Of a stretch of 64,000 nt of DNA, positions 44,414 to 54,300 are shown one piece after another; the first letter of the stretch is position 1; each line of letters opens with the position of its first letter. Location: the NCBI GenBank assembly GCA_964591455.1, contig CAZQDZ010000006.1, positions 1-64,000 on the forward strand, given 5' to 3'. The position numbers and the translations under genes were made by a program. The notes under the pieces are model-generated. The model saw nothing but the letters and a program-made list of their open reading frames with translations, made no database searches and had not been told where the DNA came from. Origin of the DNA: RFSX01 sp964591455 (GTDB taxonomy: Bacteria; Bacteroidota; Bacteroidia; Chitinophagales; Saprospiraceae).

Positions 44414-45577
44414 CTATTTGAGGAATACCATTTTTTCAAAAGCAATATTATTGAATGCTTTATATTGCCCAGGCACTAAAAATTGTAGGATAGCGCGATT
44501 GGAATCCATGAAAACAATTTTCACATATCCTTTTTCTCCTATGGCGAACTTGGAACCTCTACCGATAGCAACCTTATTATTCTTGGTACCTGCGCCACTC
44601 ACAATAAAGAATTGGTCGTTTCTCTCTACGAGCTGCAAAGTATGTTCATGTCCAGATGCTACGATACTAGACCCTTTGCTTTGTAGTGCTTCTTCTAACT
44701 TACGCTTATACAATTTGTATAACGGATGATAGACATCTTGCTCAGATATCCTAAGTCTCATTCTATTAAACAGGTACCCTGCCATGGGTAATGGAATGTA
44801 CAGCCAATTTATTTTTTGAGTCAGAGGAAAAATGTCATCTTTTATTGGAAACTTACCTCCATGATGTGCATAGGTATAAGGTGGATGATGTGATGCAACT
44901 ATTAGTGTATTTTCAGATTGATTGCTTATTTCAGATTGCAACTTTTCTATAAATTCTTCAGGTGTTTTCACTTCGCAAACAGACTGATCTCCAGATCTAG
45001 ATTTTTCATTTAGAAACCAGTGAGAGTCCATGGTTAGTAAACTTATGCCTTCTATAAGAGAGTGTGCTTTAGGGTCACCACAACCTTTGTCCGGAAGAAA
45101 ATAGTTGTTTTGTTCATGGGGGTTCGGTGTGTGTAATAAAAAGGAGTCTACAAGGAGTTCTTGCCGTCTCAGTCCGACTCTGCCATAGGTATACCAATCG
45201 TGATTGCCAGGTACGAAATATTTCTGCCCTTTGTAGTCAGACATTGTACGCAACTGTGCCATGAGTCTATGCCTTCCCTGAGCATGATATACACTATTAG
45301 TCGGAGCCAATCCTACTGGGTATATATTATCTCCTAGCCAGATGATAGCAGATGATTCAGATTCTTGGTCTAGTTGTTTCTTAAGATGTTCAAATACAAT
45401 TGTACTTTCTCCTAAAGGGGCATACCCTGCGTCTCCTATAAGGTATAGAGTATAATAGGGATTGTCCACAGCTGCTAATCGTTCCCATTCTCCACGGTAT
45501 GATGCCTTGTGACTGACGCATGATGTCAGAAATATTGTATAGAAAACAATCGAGTATATAAATTTATAAGTCTTCAA
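44414..45577 (-). CDS. Calcineurin-like metallophosphoesterase lipoprotein (acid-phosphatase type)
   Basis: A 387-aa lipoprotein (TIFLTSC lipobox). The metal site is complete: IGDAGYAP near 49, WLGDNIYP near 82, VPGNHDWY near 121, ASHHPPYTYAHHGG near 229 and SGHEHTLQL near 310. The spacing and the GDAG start place it near tartrate-resistant/purple acid phosphatases. It probably hydrolyses phosphoesters in the periplasm or on the outer membrane. First gene of the run that continues with ppk1. A paralogous but degenerate domain starts the 1236-aa protein at 47081-50791. Confidence 0.9.
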   Translation of the reverse strand: MKTYKFIYSIVFYTIFLTSCVSHKASYRGEWERLAAVDNPYYTLYLIGDAGYAPLGESTIVFEHLKKQLDQESESSAIIWLGDNIYPVGLAPTNSVYHAQGRHRLMAQLRTMSDYKGQKYFVPGNHDWYTYGRVGLRRQELLVDSFLLHTPNPHEQNNYFLPDKGCGDPKAHSLIEGISLLTMDSHWFLNEKSRSGDQSVCEVKTPEEFIEKLQSEISNQSENTLIVASHHPPYTYAHHGGKFPIKDDIFPLTQKINWLYIPLPMAGYLFNRMRLRISEQDVYHPLYKLYKRKLEEALQSKGSSIVASGHEHTLQLVERNDQFFIVSGAGTKNNKVAIGRGSKFAIGEKGYVKIVFMDSNRAILQFLVPGQYKAFNNIAFEKMVFLK

Positions 45578-46413
45578 TATTTACGCCATCTTATTGTAAG
45601 CCCTAATATCTGACCTTGTCTCTTTATATTCAAATAATTGAATAACCCATTTAAAGGTTCACTTTTTATTTTGAGAATTTAAGTTTTACTGTAGGGTTCC
45701 ATTTCTTTTGTTCATTTTAGAAGGAAATGACGTAAAATCCATTAAAACAAGGTATTGTTTGAAGTATAATTGCCCCTAGACAATGGACTGAGTTTTAGCT
45801 TGATTAGAATTTCAAGTCATTGGATCCGTTAAGAGATGTATCTTTAAAAAGAGAGAATCGAGATAAACATCAGATTCGGGTGGGAAAAGCCCTGCTGGAG
45901 AGGCAAAAGACCAATTGAAAATCAATGACTTACTAATAAGTCAGTAGTTTTTTTATAAAAATCATATTAAGTGTATTCTAATGCGTTATTGAGTCAAATA
46001 AATAAAATAACCTTTCCAGCAGCTATTTCTCTACTAAGCCATGCTTAGGAGTTCTCTCTTGATATGAATAGTAAATAATAACAAAATTTTCCATGTTAAT
46101 CTAAAATTTAATAATAGGAGAAATATAGATGTCAACTTTATGAATAAACTGTTACCTATCTAAATGTCTGGAAGACCTACTATGGCTGATTGTTTTTTTG
46201 GTTAATAAGTAAATTCAGCAGCTGATATCTGACTCGCTTCCATGTGTTGATGAGCCCATTGGTTATCCTTAGGTCTTGTTGATTTTGACTTGCAAAAGAA
46301 TTTTTATATCAAAGTGGATTCATTCATATTTTCAAAAAAAACAACACAGTCAGACAATGACTTAGTAGATTATAGAAAAAATATGGTGTGAAATTTACAT
46401 ACGTTAATTGATT
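45578..46413. other. 836-bp intergenic region
   Basis: No supported gene. It must contain the promoter of the minus-strand phosphatase/ppk1 run. On the plus strand a short frame ends with KALLERQKTN at a TGA near 45917, just ahead of a hairpin terminator at 45926-45954. From 45960 to 46413 I see only AT-rich sequence. Confidence 0.5.
45926..45954 (+). terminator. Orphan plus-strand terminator
   Basis: Perfect 7-bp stem TGACTTA / TAAGTCA around a 4-base loop, then GTAG and seven T. No plus-strand gene lies upstream, so it may belong to a small RNA or a lost gene. Confidence 0.6.
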
Positions 46414-47058
46414 TTATAAACCTAAAGCATGACAGACGCCAAATAGACTAATAGACACGATTATTCCATAAAGAAAAATTAAATAAGACGTTCTTATCAT
46501 TTTATACTTCCGCGCTAACTTAACTCCTAACGCGTGAATATCTGTTATAATACTCGGGTATAGTTTTTTTCCATTTGTAATTGTCTGCATAACTGATTCT
46601 TGATAATCTGAAAGCCGCATGCCACTGAATTCTTCGAATGTCATTAAGTCAGCTGATTCGAGATTAGTAATGTTCGTTATTTTGACCCAAGCCTTAGGTA
46701 TGGTTGCCAATATAGCAAAGGTGATAGAAAACACATTGGTCAGTATTAATCCCCCAATGGCAAATATTAGATGAGGCTCATCATCTAATCTAGGATATAA
46801 TGATCCTAAGACTACCGATATAATAATCGCATTGGCCGTTATTAGTATGTTGGCTTTGGTGTCCACAATTTGTAGCCTCGTGTATAAATTTTTGGAGGCT
46901 AATCTGAACCAGGTTTCTATCCCACGTTCAGGGCGAGATTCTACCTTGGCTAATTTTTTCTTTAGCTTTTTCAGTTCTTCTTTGTCGATACCCATCTCTT
47001 CCATAAGAGACTGGTCTATTATTTTATTTTTCTTCTTTTCTAATTTCTTATCGTTCAT
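46414..47058 (-). CDS. Pycsar-effector-like (PycTM, DUF5706) membrane protein
   Basis: A 214-aa protein. The N-terminal 55 residues are strongly charged (Lys/Glu-rich, likely coiled coil). The following region, ASKNLYTRLQIVDTKANIL, with helices AIIISVVLGSLY, GGLILTNVFSITFAILA and, near the end, SYLIFLYGIIVSISLFG, matches the PycTM domain of Pycsar effectors as I recall it. In defence systems that domain responds to cCMP or cUMP; in many Bacteroidota it also occurs without a cyclase. No cyclase is encoded nearby. ATG at 47058 chosen (MNDKKLEKKKN); an ATG at 47100 would overlap the previous gene. It follows the 1236-aa fusion gene by 22 bp. Confidence 0.78.
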   Translation of the reverse strand: MNDKKLEKKKNKIIDQSLMEEMGIDKEELKKLKKKLAKVESRPERGIETWFRLASKNLYTRLQIVDTKANILITANAIIISVVLGSLYPRLDDEPHLIFAIGGLILTNVFSITFAILATIPKAWVKITNITNLESADLMTFEEFSGMRLSDYQESVMQTITNGKKLYPSIITDIHALGVKLARKYKMIRTSYLIFLYGIIVSISLFGVCHALGL

Positions 47059-47080
47059 AGTCGTTTTAGTATTCTGGGTT

Positions 47081-50000
47081 TTAAAATGATAATGCGCCAC
47101 CTATAGACAACTGGGTATCGTCTTCTCCTACATAATAACCAATTTTAAATCCTAGTATGTTTAGTGGAGTAAGATATAGACCTCCACCAAAACTAGTGTG
47201 CCAATCATCAATATTTTCTCCCTCCAAGAATGCACGACCGTAATCAAAAGAACCAAAAAGACCATAGCCTGAATTTAATCCGCCTTTACCTTGAATCAAT
47301 TTTATTCTAAGGTCAGTCGCGTGATATACTATACCATCTCCTGCAAATCTATTAGATTTAAATCCTCTGAGTCGTGATTGATTGGACAAGAAATTAGCAT
47401 GAAAAAATTCATAATCTCCAAATGTGTAAGCACCTCCTATATTAGTCGCTAAAACTACTCTATGAGTAGGAGAAAATGGAATATAAGCAGCAACATTAGT
47501 AGAAAAGGTTACATGGCTAAATTCTGAATTAGTTAAACTTTGTCTATAATCAGCTTGTAAGTTAAGCACATACCCTCGTGTAGGAAGGGTAGCACTGTTG
47601 ACTCTATTAGTAGTATAAAGAAGTCCTAAGCCAGTATATATTTTATTTTCAAAATCCAGAGAAGTTCTGTTTGCTTCATCTTCAAAAATAAACCTAGCTT
47701 CATTCGGGTCATTAAGCTCATCGTCTAAGTTCAAGAATTCTAAAGTAGGATTAATACTGAACTTACTTTTATTACCTATGTCATATTCGAAATGGGGATT
47801 GATATCTAAATGAATTCCCCTCACTATGTGAAACGTGGGACTTCCTGCTTCTGGGTTATCTAGAAATACTTCTTCATAATTAATATACTCATTACCCAAT
47901 CCGTAAAAGTACTGAGTGAAAGTAGGACCTGAAAAAGCAGCCTCTAATCTAAAATCCCAATTAGGTCCGAACACTGAAGGCCAATGTCCTGCATAGCGCC
48001 CAACAAAAGCAGAATTAGCAAAGAAGTAATTAACATTAATAGAGTGATTAGCTTTATAAGGATTTTTTCGGAAACCATTTTTTTTCCACAATACATTATA
48101 ACCTATCCCTATACCTTCGTCAGTATAAAATGAAATCATTGGAAAATGAATATACCTATCTAATTTCCAGTCCTTTCTGTCAAAACTATTAATTCCTTGG
48201 TTGTCTTTTAATATTGATTTTACTTTATTACCAATTAAAGCCATTCCTTCAGGTCTATCGTATGTTATTATACTCAGGCTCTCAGAAGAATTGTTTACAA
48301 TATCATCACCACTTCCACCTACTAGTCTTATTTTGATGCTAGATTTATCATTCCCAAAAAAATTAAATGAGTCTCCTTTTTTTAGCCCAAACAGTCGAAG
48401 CTCGTCACAGTCTTTACCATTTATAGTACGTGACCAGATGAGATGTTTCTCATTTTTATGGTGATGATATACCTTTACATCTAACTTGTCATTTTGTAAA
48501 GTCTTCACATCGAAGGTGTTTTTTCCATTAGTACCTATAGCCGTAACTTCCTTAGTGAGGTATCTATAATATTCTTTTGCATACTTGACAAGATCTTGTC
48601 TTCTTGATTTTATTTTTGATTCCACGTCTTTTCCATCTGCTTCATAAACAGCCTCCGGCCACAGGTGAAGCGCATCACTAATTAACTCGTCAGTAATCAT
48701 GGACTGAATAAACTGAGCTGCCTTTATAAAGACCTCCTCATTCATTTCTGACAAAAAATGCCTGTCGAAATGTCTGGCATTAAAAGCAAGGCCACTGATG
48801 AAATCAATTTCATCATCAAACTTTCTAAGTGCTGGATTCACAAAAGGTCTACTAGCAATATATTGGAGAAATCCATCATTTTTAAAAAACACCTGATCAC
48901 GATCCCTAGGTATCGGTCTGTAAATTTTTATATCATTATTTTGCTCATCTTCATAGATACCCCATCTCCACTGGTCATCATGACGATCCCAGTCTCCTAA
49001 TAATAAATCAAGTAGTCTTGCTTTTACGATATATTCTTGATCTATAGTATGGTGATGATTCTTATATAATTTGTTTATTAATTCCGGCGTATTTATAGAT
49101 TCTTTGGCACCGCCATAATTTGGATGATTCTTCATGTTACCACCTGGTCGCTCTTCAAATAAATATAAATCTTCTGCAAAGTCATTATTGTATTCGCCTA
49201 AAGCTTCCTGTGCAGGAATCCATACGTACTTCGGGTTCGCATGATATACGCCTACTGCTTCTGCGAATGGGGGTACTACCATCGCACCATATGGATGCGA
49301 TGCAGATATTCCATCTTGTACAAATCCACTAATAAAAGTTTGTCTTAAGGCATGGGGTACCACTTTAAAAACATGCTTATCCACAGACCTTGCTACCCAT
49401 TGCTGTCCTTCTGAATTCTCTAGTCGTAACGACTTAGTCTGAAAACCACCACCTTGCTTTATTGGCTTTAATCCACCATGCACATCATCCAGTAAAAGTA
49501 ATGGCACTTCTACATCAGCCTCCCAGGTCTTTCTATAGGTTTTACCCATACCTAATTTTCCTTTCCTGTAGTTTGTAGAAGCTTTAATTGTTTTTGTTTT
49601 AGGTAAAGATGCTATGTCTTTGTAGACATCTTTGTTTGTGTAGTCATTAACTTCTTTTTTATACAATCTCTTTTTATAAACAGATTTTGCTTTTCCATGA
49701 TTGTTCTCATCTGGTACATAGAACTCTAACCACAATTCAAAATCCTTTGTATGAGTGATTTTAGAAAATCCTTGCTTCATCAATGCAAAATCAGCTGTGC
49801 CTCCTTTTCTTACAAAGTCTACATCGGCGCCACTTCCAGCTACTAAAAAATGATTATCATCTATATCGTGATACTGTAGATTTTTGTCATGCGCTGACAC
49901 ATGAATTATTCCTTCATAATTTCCTAATGCAAGATTCATGGCAGCTCTGTAAGACTCATACTGGGGATGTCCAAATTTTTGCTGTCCTCCATTAAGTTTT

Positions 50001-50791
50001 TTTATTCCTGTCAAAAGACTACCTATTATTGGAAGAGGTAATAGATGGCTTTTGGCGCCATAGTTACCGCCTGTTTTTCCATTAGAATGCACAGGATGAT
50101 GGGCTGCAATAACAACATTCTTGTTTTTGTTTTTTGCAAGAACTTCCTGAATGAATGTCACCATTTCTAGTTCGTCATCGATATCGCATCCTGACTTCTT
50201 TCTTTCACCTGACCTATCTCCCTGCAATACCCACTGAGAATCGATAAGCACCAACAATAAATCATCAGTAAGTTCCACAACTTTTGGCTGACCACATCCA
50301 TCGGACGGAACAAAAACATTTTTACCTCCTACAGCTCTTTCTACGTATTCTTCCACATGCTGTAAGGCAGATACAGTATAATCATGTCCATCATACCATT
50401 CCGTATTCCCTGGTATAAAATATACCTTATCCGTATGATCTTTAAGTTCTCGAATGCACTGCTTTGTGGCAGAATCTAATTGAGTAAATTCGCTAGTCTC
50501 TTCGTCCGGAAAACCTGTCTCACTAAAAGAGTTTCCTAAGAACACAATTGATTTATCCGTATTGCTCTTGACTATTTCCGATTTAATTAAAGTAACAATA
50601 TCAGCTTGCTCTATTTTATTAGTAGTGGCACCTACATCACCTACCAGAAATAATTCATAATCTATATTGTCCTGGAGAAGAGATGTGCTTTCAATTGTGC
50701 TATGAGTATCACGAACATATGGTTTTTTAGCAGCACACGATGCAAGTATAATTGTTGTAATCAAAAGGCTAATCAGTGATGGTTTGGTCAT
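47081..50791 (-). CDS. Fusion: degenerate metallophosphoesterase, kinase-like middle domain, Omp85-type barrel
   Basis: A 1236-aa lipoprotein (lipobox ILASCA near 18). Residues ~45-330 are a calcineurin-like phosphoesterase fold paralogous to the 44414 gene, but metal ligands are lost: GDVG (51) is kept, GDN is GNS (86), GNHE is GNTE (128), and GHEH is AHDK (300). Residues ~400-750 form a middle domain with QQWVARSVDK near 463, GDWDRHDDQWRW at 599-610 and PIPRDRDQVFF near 627. This arrangement resembles the catalytic loop and metal-binding Asp of HipA/FAM20-like kinases. Residues ~880-1236 are a surface-antigen barrel ending SIGGALSF. I infer an outer-membrane anchor. The architecture recurs in Bacteroidota from memory; function unknown. 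Confidence 0.8.
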   Translation of the reverse strand: MTKPSLISLLITTIILASCAAKKPYVRDTHSTIESTSLLQDNIDYELFLVGDVGATTNKIEQADIVTLIKSEIVKSNTDKSIVFLGNSFSETGFPDEETSEFTQLDSATKQCIRELKDHTDKVYFIPGNTEWYDGHDYTVSALQHVEEYVERAVGGKNVFVPSDGCGQPKVVELTDDLLLVLIDSQWVLQGDRSGERKKSGCDIDDELEMVTFIQEVLAKNKNKNVVIAAHHPVHSNGKTGGNYGAKSHLLPLPIIGSLLTGIKKLNGGQQKFGHPQYESYRAAMNLALGNYEGIIHVSAHDKNLQYHDIDDNHFLVAGSGADVDFVRKGGTADFALMKQGFSKITHTKDFELWLEFYVPDENNHGKAKSVYKKRLYKKEVNDYTNKDVYKDIASLPKTKTIKASTNYRKGKLGMGKTYRKTWEADVEVPLLLLDDVHGGLKPIKQGGGFQTKSLRLENSEGQQWVARSVDKHVFKVVPHALRQTFISGFVQDGISASHPYGAMVVPPFAEAVGVYHANPKYVWIPAQEALGEYNNDFAEDLYLFEERPGGNMKNHPNYGGAKESINTPELINKLYKNHHHTIDQEYIVKARLLDLLLGDWDRHDDQWRWGIYEDEQNNDIKIYRPIPRDRDQVFFKNDGFLQYIASRPFVNPALRKFDDEIDFISGLAFNARHFDRHFLSEMNEEVFIKAAQFIQSMITDELISDALHLWPEAVYEADGKDVESKIKSRRQDLVKYAKEYYRYLTKEVTAIGTNGKNTFDVKTLQNDKLDVKVYHHHKNEKHLIWSRTINGKDCDELRLFGLKKGDSFNFFGNDKSSIKIRLVGGSGDDIVNNSSESLSIITYDRPEGMALIGNKVKSILKDNQGINSFDRKDWKLDRYIHFPMISFYTDEGIGIGYNVLWKKNGFRKNPYKANHSINVNYFFANSAFVGRYAGHWPSVFGPNWDFRLEAAFSGPTFTQYFYGLGNEYINYEEVFLDNPEAGSPTFHIVRGIHLDINPHFEYDIGNKSKFSINPTLEFLNLDDELNDPNEARFIFEDEANRTSLDFENKIYTGLGLLYTTNRVNSATLPTRGYVLNLQADYRQSLTNSEFSHVTFSTNVAAYIPFSPTHRVVLATNIGGAYTFGDYEFFHANFLSNQSRLRGFKSNRFAGDGIVYHATDLRIKLIQGKGGLNSGYGLFGSFDYGRAFLEGENIDDWHTSFGGGLYLTPLNILGFKIGYYVGEDDTQLSIGGALSF

Positions 50792-51286
50792 TTCGAATTA
50801 AATTGCTGGTTTTCTGTTCAGGAAATTACTAATAAACATGTCAAATATCAGGATACATATAAGATATATTTTTCTTCTAAGTCTTTGTTTATTTTTTTTT
50901 TTGGCTGGTTTGCAGTGCTCTTCTTTCCTTAATTTGGTTTGCTGGTTAAAGAAGTAAAAGAACAGTGTGATTATTTGTTTTCCACTAATGTCTAGGACCA
51001 GTGCAAATATGAAGGTGTAAAAGAAAGACGGATAAACTTGGTCAATCAAATACACATGTATAAATATTCTAATATTGAATGTCATATAATCATTAAAAAC
51101 ACAAGAATACTCTATGAACAGTTTCCTAAAGTATTAATCTATGAATTCAAGGGAAATCTTGAATTATTAAAAATTTGTTGTACTAAACGATGCTTATCGA
51201 TTAATGAAATTTCCCATTTTTAAAAAGAAAAGAATAGCAGCTGCTGGTGTCTGGGATAGCTATAAAGTTCTAATTTACATTGTAAA
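50792..51286. other. Intergenic region upstream of the 1236-aa fusion gene
   Basis: About 495 bp, very AT-rich. A 95-codon minus frame and a 61-codon plus frame occur but have no recognisable features and are probably chance. The region should carry the promoter of the fusion gene; no exact -7 motif seen. Confidence 0.45.
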
Positions 51287-51318
51287 TAAAAAAGCCCACC
51301 TGCAATTGCAGATGGGCT
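51287..51318 (-). terminator. Terminator of the T9SS repeat-protein gene
   Basis: Near-perfect 13-bp stem AGCCCA-x-CTGCAA / TTGCAG-x-TGGGCT; on the minus strand it is followed by six T. It lies 30 bp beyond the stop. Confidence 0.85.
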
Positions 51319-51347
51319 AACTAGCCAATTTAGATTAGACTCACACT

Positions 51348-54300
51348 CTAATTTATTTTGATAAACTTAGATTGGTCAAGGATCTCTCCATCTGATGAGA
51401 TAATCATATGATAGATTCCCTGAGGCATCTGCGAAATGTCGATTCGTTGGTCTATAGGACCATTAGACATTTCTGATTTATACATTTCTTTACCTGTCGC
51501 ATCATAGATTTGTAATGTACTTTCGATATCTAATTCAAAGCCAACATTGATATATTCTGAAGCAGGATTCGGGAATACTTCTAGCTCTGGCTGTGAGATT
51601 ATAAATTCTCCAAACACTTCACCATCACCTGTATCAAAACTTCGTGATCGTGTATGTTCTGCTTGGAATGAGATATAATTTGAGTAAGGGGAAAAACCAT
51701 TATTACAGATGGATCGTACTCTTGCTAGTATAACTCTAGTACTCCCTGTAATTAGGATAACTCTTGTGCCACTGATAGGTACTCTGAACCTTCTGCTTGA
51801 TCCTTCAAAACCCAATTCAATTTCATACTTGATTGCATCTGGAGACTTGTCCCAAGATATTAAAAATGCATTACTGCCTAATCTCTTGTATCTAAGATTT
51901 ATTGGCATTTGACAATTGGGATCACATTGGATTCTATCTAAGATAAATGCATTAGATAAATCAAAGCATCCTTGAAGATTATTAATGTTACTACCTACAG
52001 TAAGGCCATTTAAGGTACCCATGTAAGCCACCAAATAAATTCGGTATTCTCCGATACTCATTCCATCGACGTTTATAGTCGTGTTTGTAGGTAAGCTAAT
52101 GATATAATCATTGGCGTTAGTTACAACGATTTGGGAGGCACCTACAGTATTATTAAAAGGGCCAAAGCTTATATAATCTGGTTCTCCATCTGCAGCACAA
52201 ACTTGTAATGAAGTACGACCATCAGAAAGTCTTAGGGAATCAGCTTGTGCATTACAAGCGCCATTACCCTGGCGAGTAACTGTAATAAAGTTATCTGAGA
52301 CATCTTCACAAAAATCATCTCTCAGCGTAGATAGTGGCTGGCCAATAACTGGATCTGATAATCCTCTATAATTCCATCCCCAAATTCTACATACTCCTGC
52401 AGGCGCACTACTTAAGTCAATCGTGTTAGAATTAGCAGAGTTAACCCAGCCAAGAATGTTGCTGTTGTCATCAGTGATGATATACCAGTAACTAATGTTT
52501 GGAGCTGTAGTAGTATGCGTGACGTTGAATACGATATTACCAGTTGTACCTGTGTAAGAAGTGCTTCCGTCCAGAAGACTTACGCTTCCGCCATCAGGAA
52601 TTTCTCTATAGACTGTAATAAAACTATCTGAGACATCCTCACAGAAATCATCTCTCAGTGTAGATAGTGGTTGGCCAATAACAGGATCTGATAATCCTCT
52701 GTAAGACCATCCCCATACTCTGCATACGCCAGCAGGTGCAGCACTTAAGTCTAAGGTGTTAGAATTAGCAGAGTTGACCCAGTCAAGAATTAGATTATTG
52801 TCATCAGTGATGATATACCAGTAGCTTAAGTTTGGTGCAGTTGTCGTATGTGTCACATCAAAAACGATCTGACCTGCACATTGTGCAAATGAAGTGCTTC
52901 CGTCAATAAGACTTAGGCTTCCGCCATCAGGAATTTCTCTGTAGACTGTAATAAAACTATCTGAGACATCTTCACAAAAATCATCTCTCAGCGTAGATAA
53001 TGGCTGGCCAATAACAGGATCTGATAATCCTCTATAAGACCATCCCCATACTCTGCATACGCCAGCAGGTGCAGCACTTAAGTCTAAGGTGTTAGAATTA
53101 GCAGAGTTGACCCAGTCAAGAATTAGATTATTGTCATCAGTGATGATATACCAGTAGCTTAAGTTTGGTGCAGTTGTCGTATGTGTCACATCAAAAACGA
53201 TCTGACCTGCACATTGTGCAAATGAAGTGCTTCCATCAAGAAGACTTAGGCTTCCGCCGTCAGGAATTTCTCTATAAACTGTAATAAAACTATCAGATAT
53301 ATCTTCACATGTATCATCCATTAAAGTAGACAGTGGTTGGCCAATAACAGGATCTGATAATCCTCTGTAAGACCATCCCCATACTCTGCATACGCCAGCA
53401 GGTGCAGCACTTAAGTCTAAGGNNNNNNNNNNNNNNNNNNNNNNNNNNNNNNNNNNNNNNNNNNNNNNNNNNNNNNNNNNNNNNNNNNNNNNNNNNNNNN
53501 NNNNNNNNNNNNNNNNNNNNNNGTCACATCAAAAACGATCTGACCTGCACATTGTGCAAATGAAGTGCTTCCGTCAAGAAGACTTAGGCTGCCACCATCA
53601 GGAGCTTGTCTATATACTAATATAGAATTAGATAGATCAAAACAACCAGTTAGGTTCGAAATGTTGTTGCCTACAACAGCCCCACCAAAACCAGGCTCAT
53701 ATGATACTGAGTAAATAAAACAGTTTCCTACTCCAGCACCATCCAAATCAAATGGCTGTGCAGGTGGAAGTGCAAGGATGTTACCAAGGTCATCTGTGAT
53801 AATGTAACCTGTTGCGCTTCCTGTTGCCGGTTGTGTAAAATTCACTTGTAATGGATCTGGTACACCATCTACACATATGGCTGTGCTTGTAGCGCCATTC
53901 GATAGAGTAATGTTTCCACCAAATACATTACAAGTTGGAGGTGGAGGTGGGGGGGGTGCACTACAAATAGTAGATGAGCCTATAGAGTAGGCCTGAACGC
54001 CTGACTGTGCCAAGTCTCTATTCAGTGAGGTTCCGCCAGTGATTGCAGGCGCTCTATCGCCTGTACTCCAAAGTCCAGCTGCTACAGCTACAGCTTCACG
54101 TGTGCTGCCTCCTCGATTACCATATATCACATAATCATCTATCGCTGAAACTGATCCAAAATTAGAGTTGATATAGATACCTAATTCATCTCCAGAGTTA
54201 CTAAGGCTAAATCCAGATAAGGTTACTGAAGCGCCTGGCGCTAAATTTAATTGACCACATTCTACAGTCAATGTATTGAATCTGGAGTATGCTGGTCTAT

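Noticed and set aside
45740..45925. Riboswitch upstream of the orphan terminator
   Set aside because: GGGTGGGAAAAGCCC can pair locally, but no consensus of TPP, cobalamin or SAM riboswitches is present and no downstream plus-strand gene exists.
46414..47058. Complete Pycsar anti-phage system
   Set aside because: Only the effector-like membrane protein is present; no pyrimidine cyclase in the window.
50798..51085. 95-codon minus frame ahead of the 1236-aa fusion gene
   Set aside because: Phe/Ile/Lys-rich composition expected of AT-rich non-coding DNA; no start context, domain or homologous pattern.
51038..51223. 61-codon plus frame
   Set aside because: Overlaps the minus frame above, no recognisable features, no promoter or terminator.
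53321..53417. Frameshift splitting the T9SS repeat protein into two genes
   Set aside because: The frame change occurs only across the N run and disappears if the gap is 95 bp; it is an assembly artefact.
52313..53640. Regular direct repeats considered as CRISPR or satellite
   Set aside because: Unit is 333 bp, in frame, encodes a 111-residue domain and lacks spacers; it is a protein tandem repeat.
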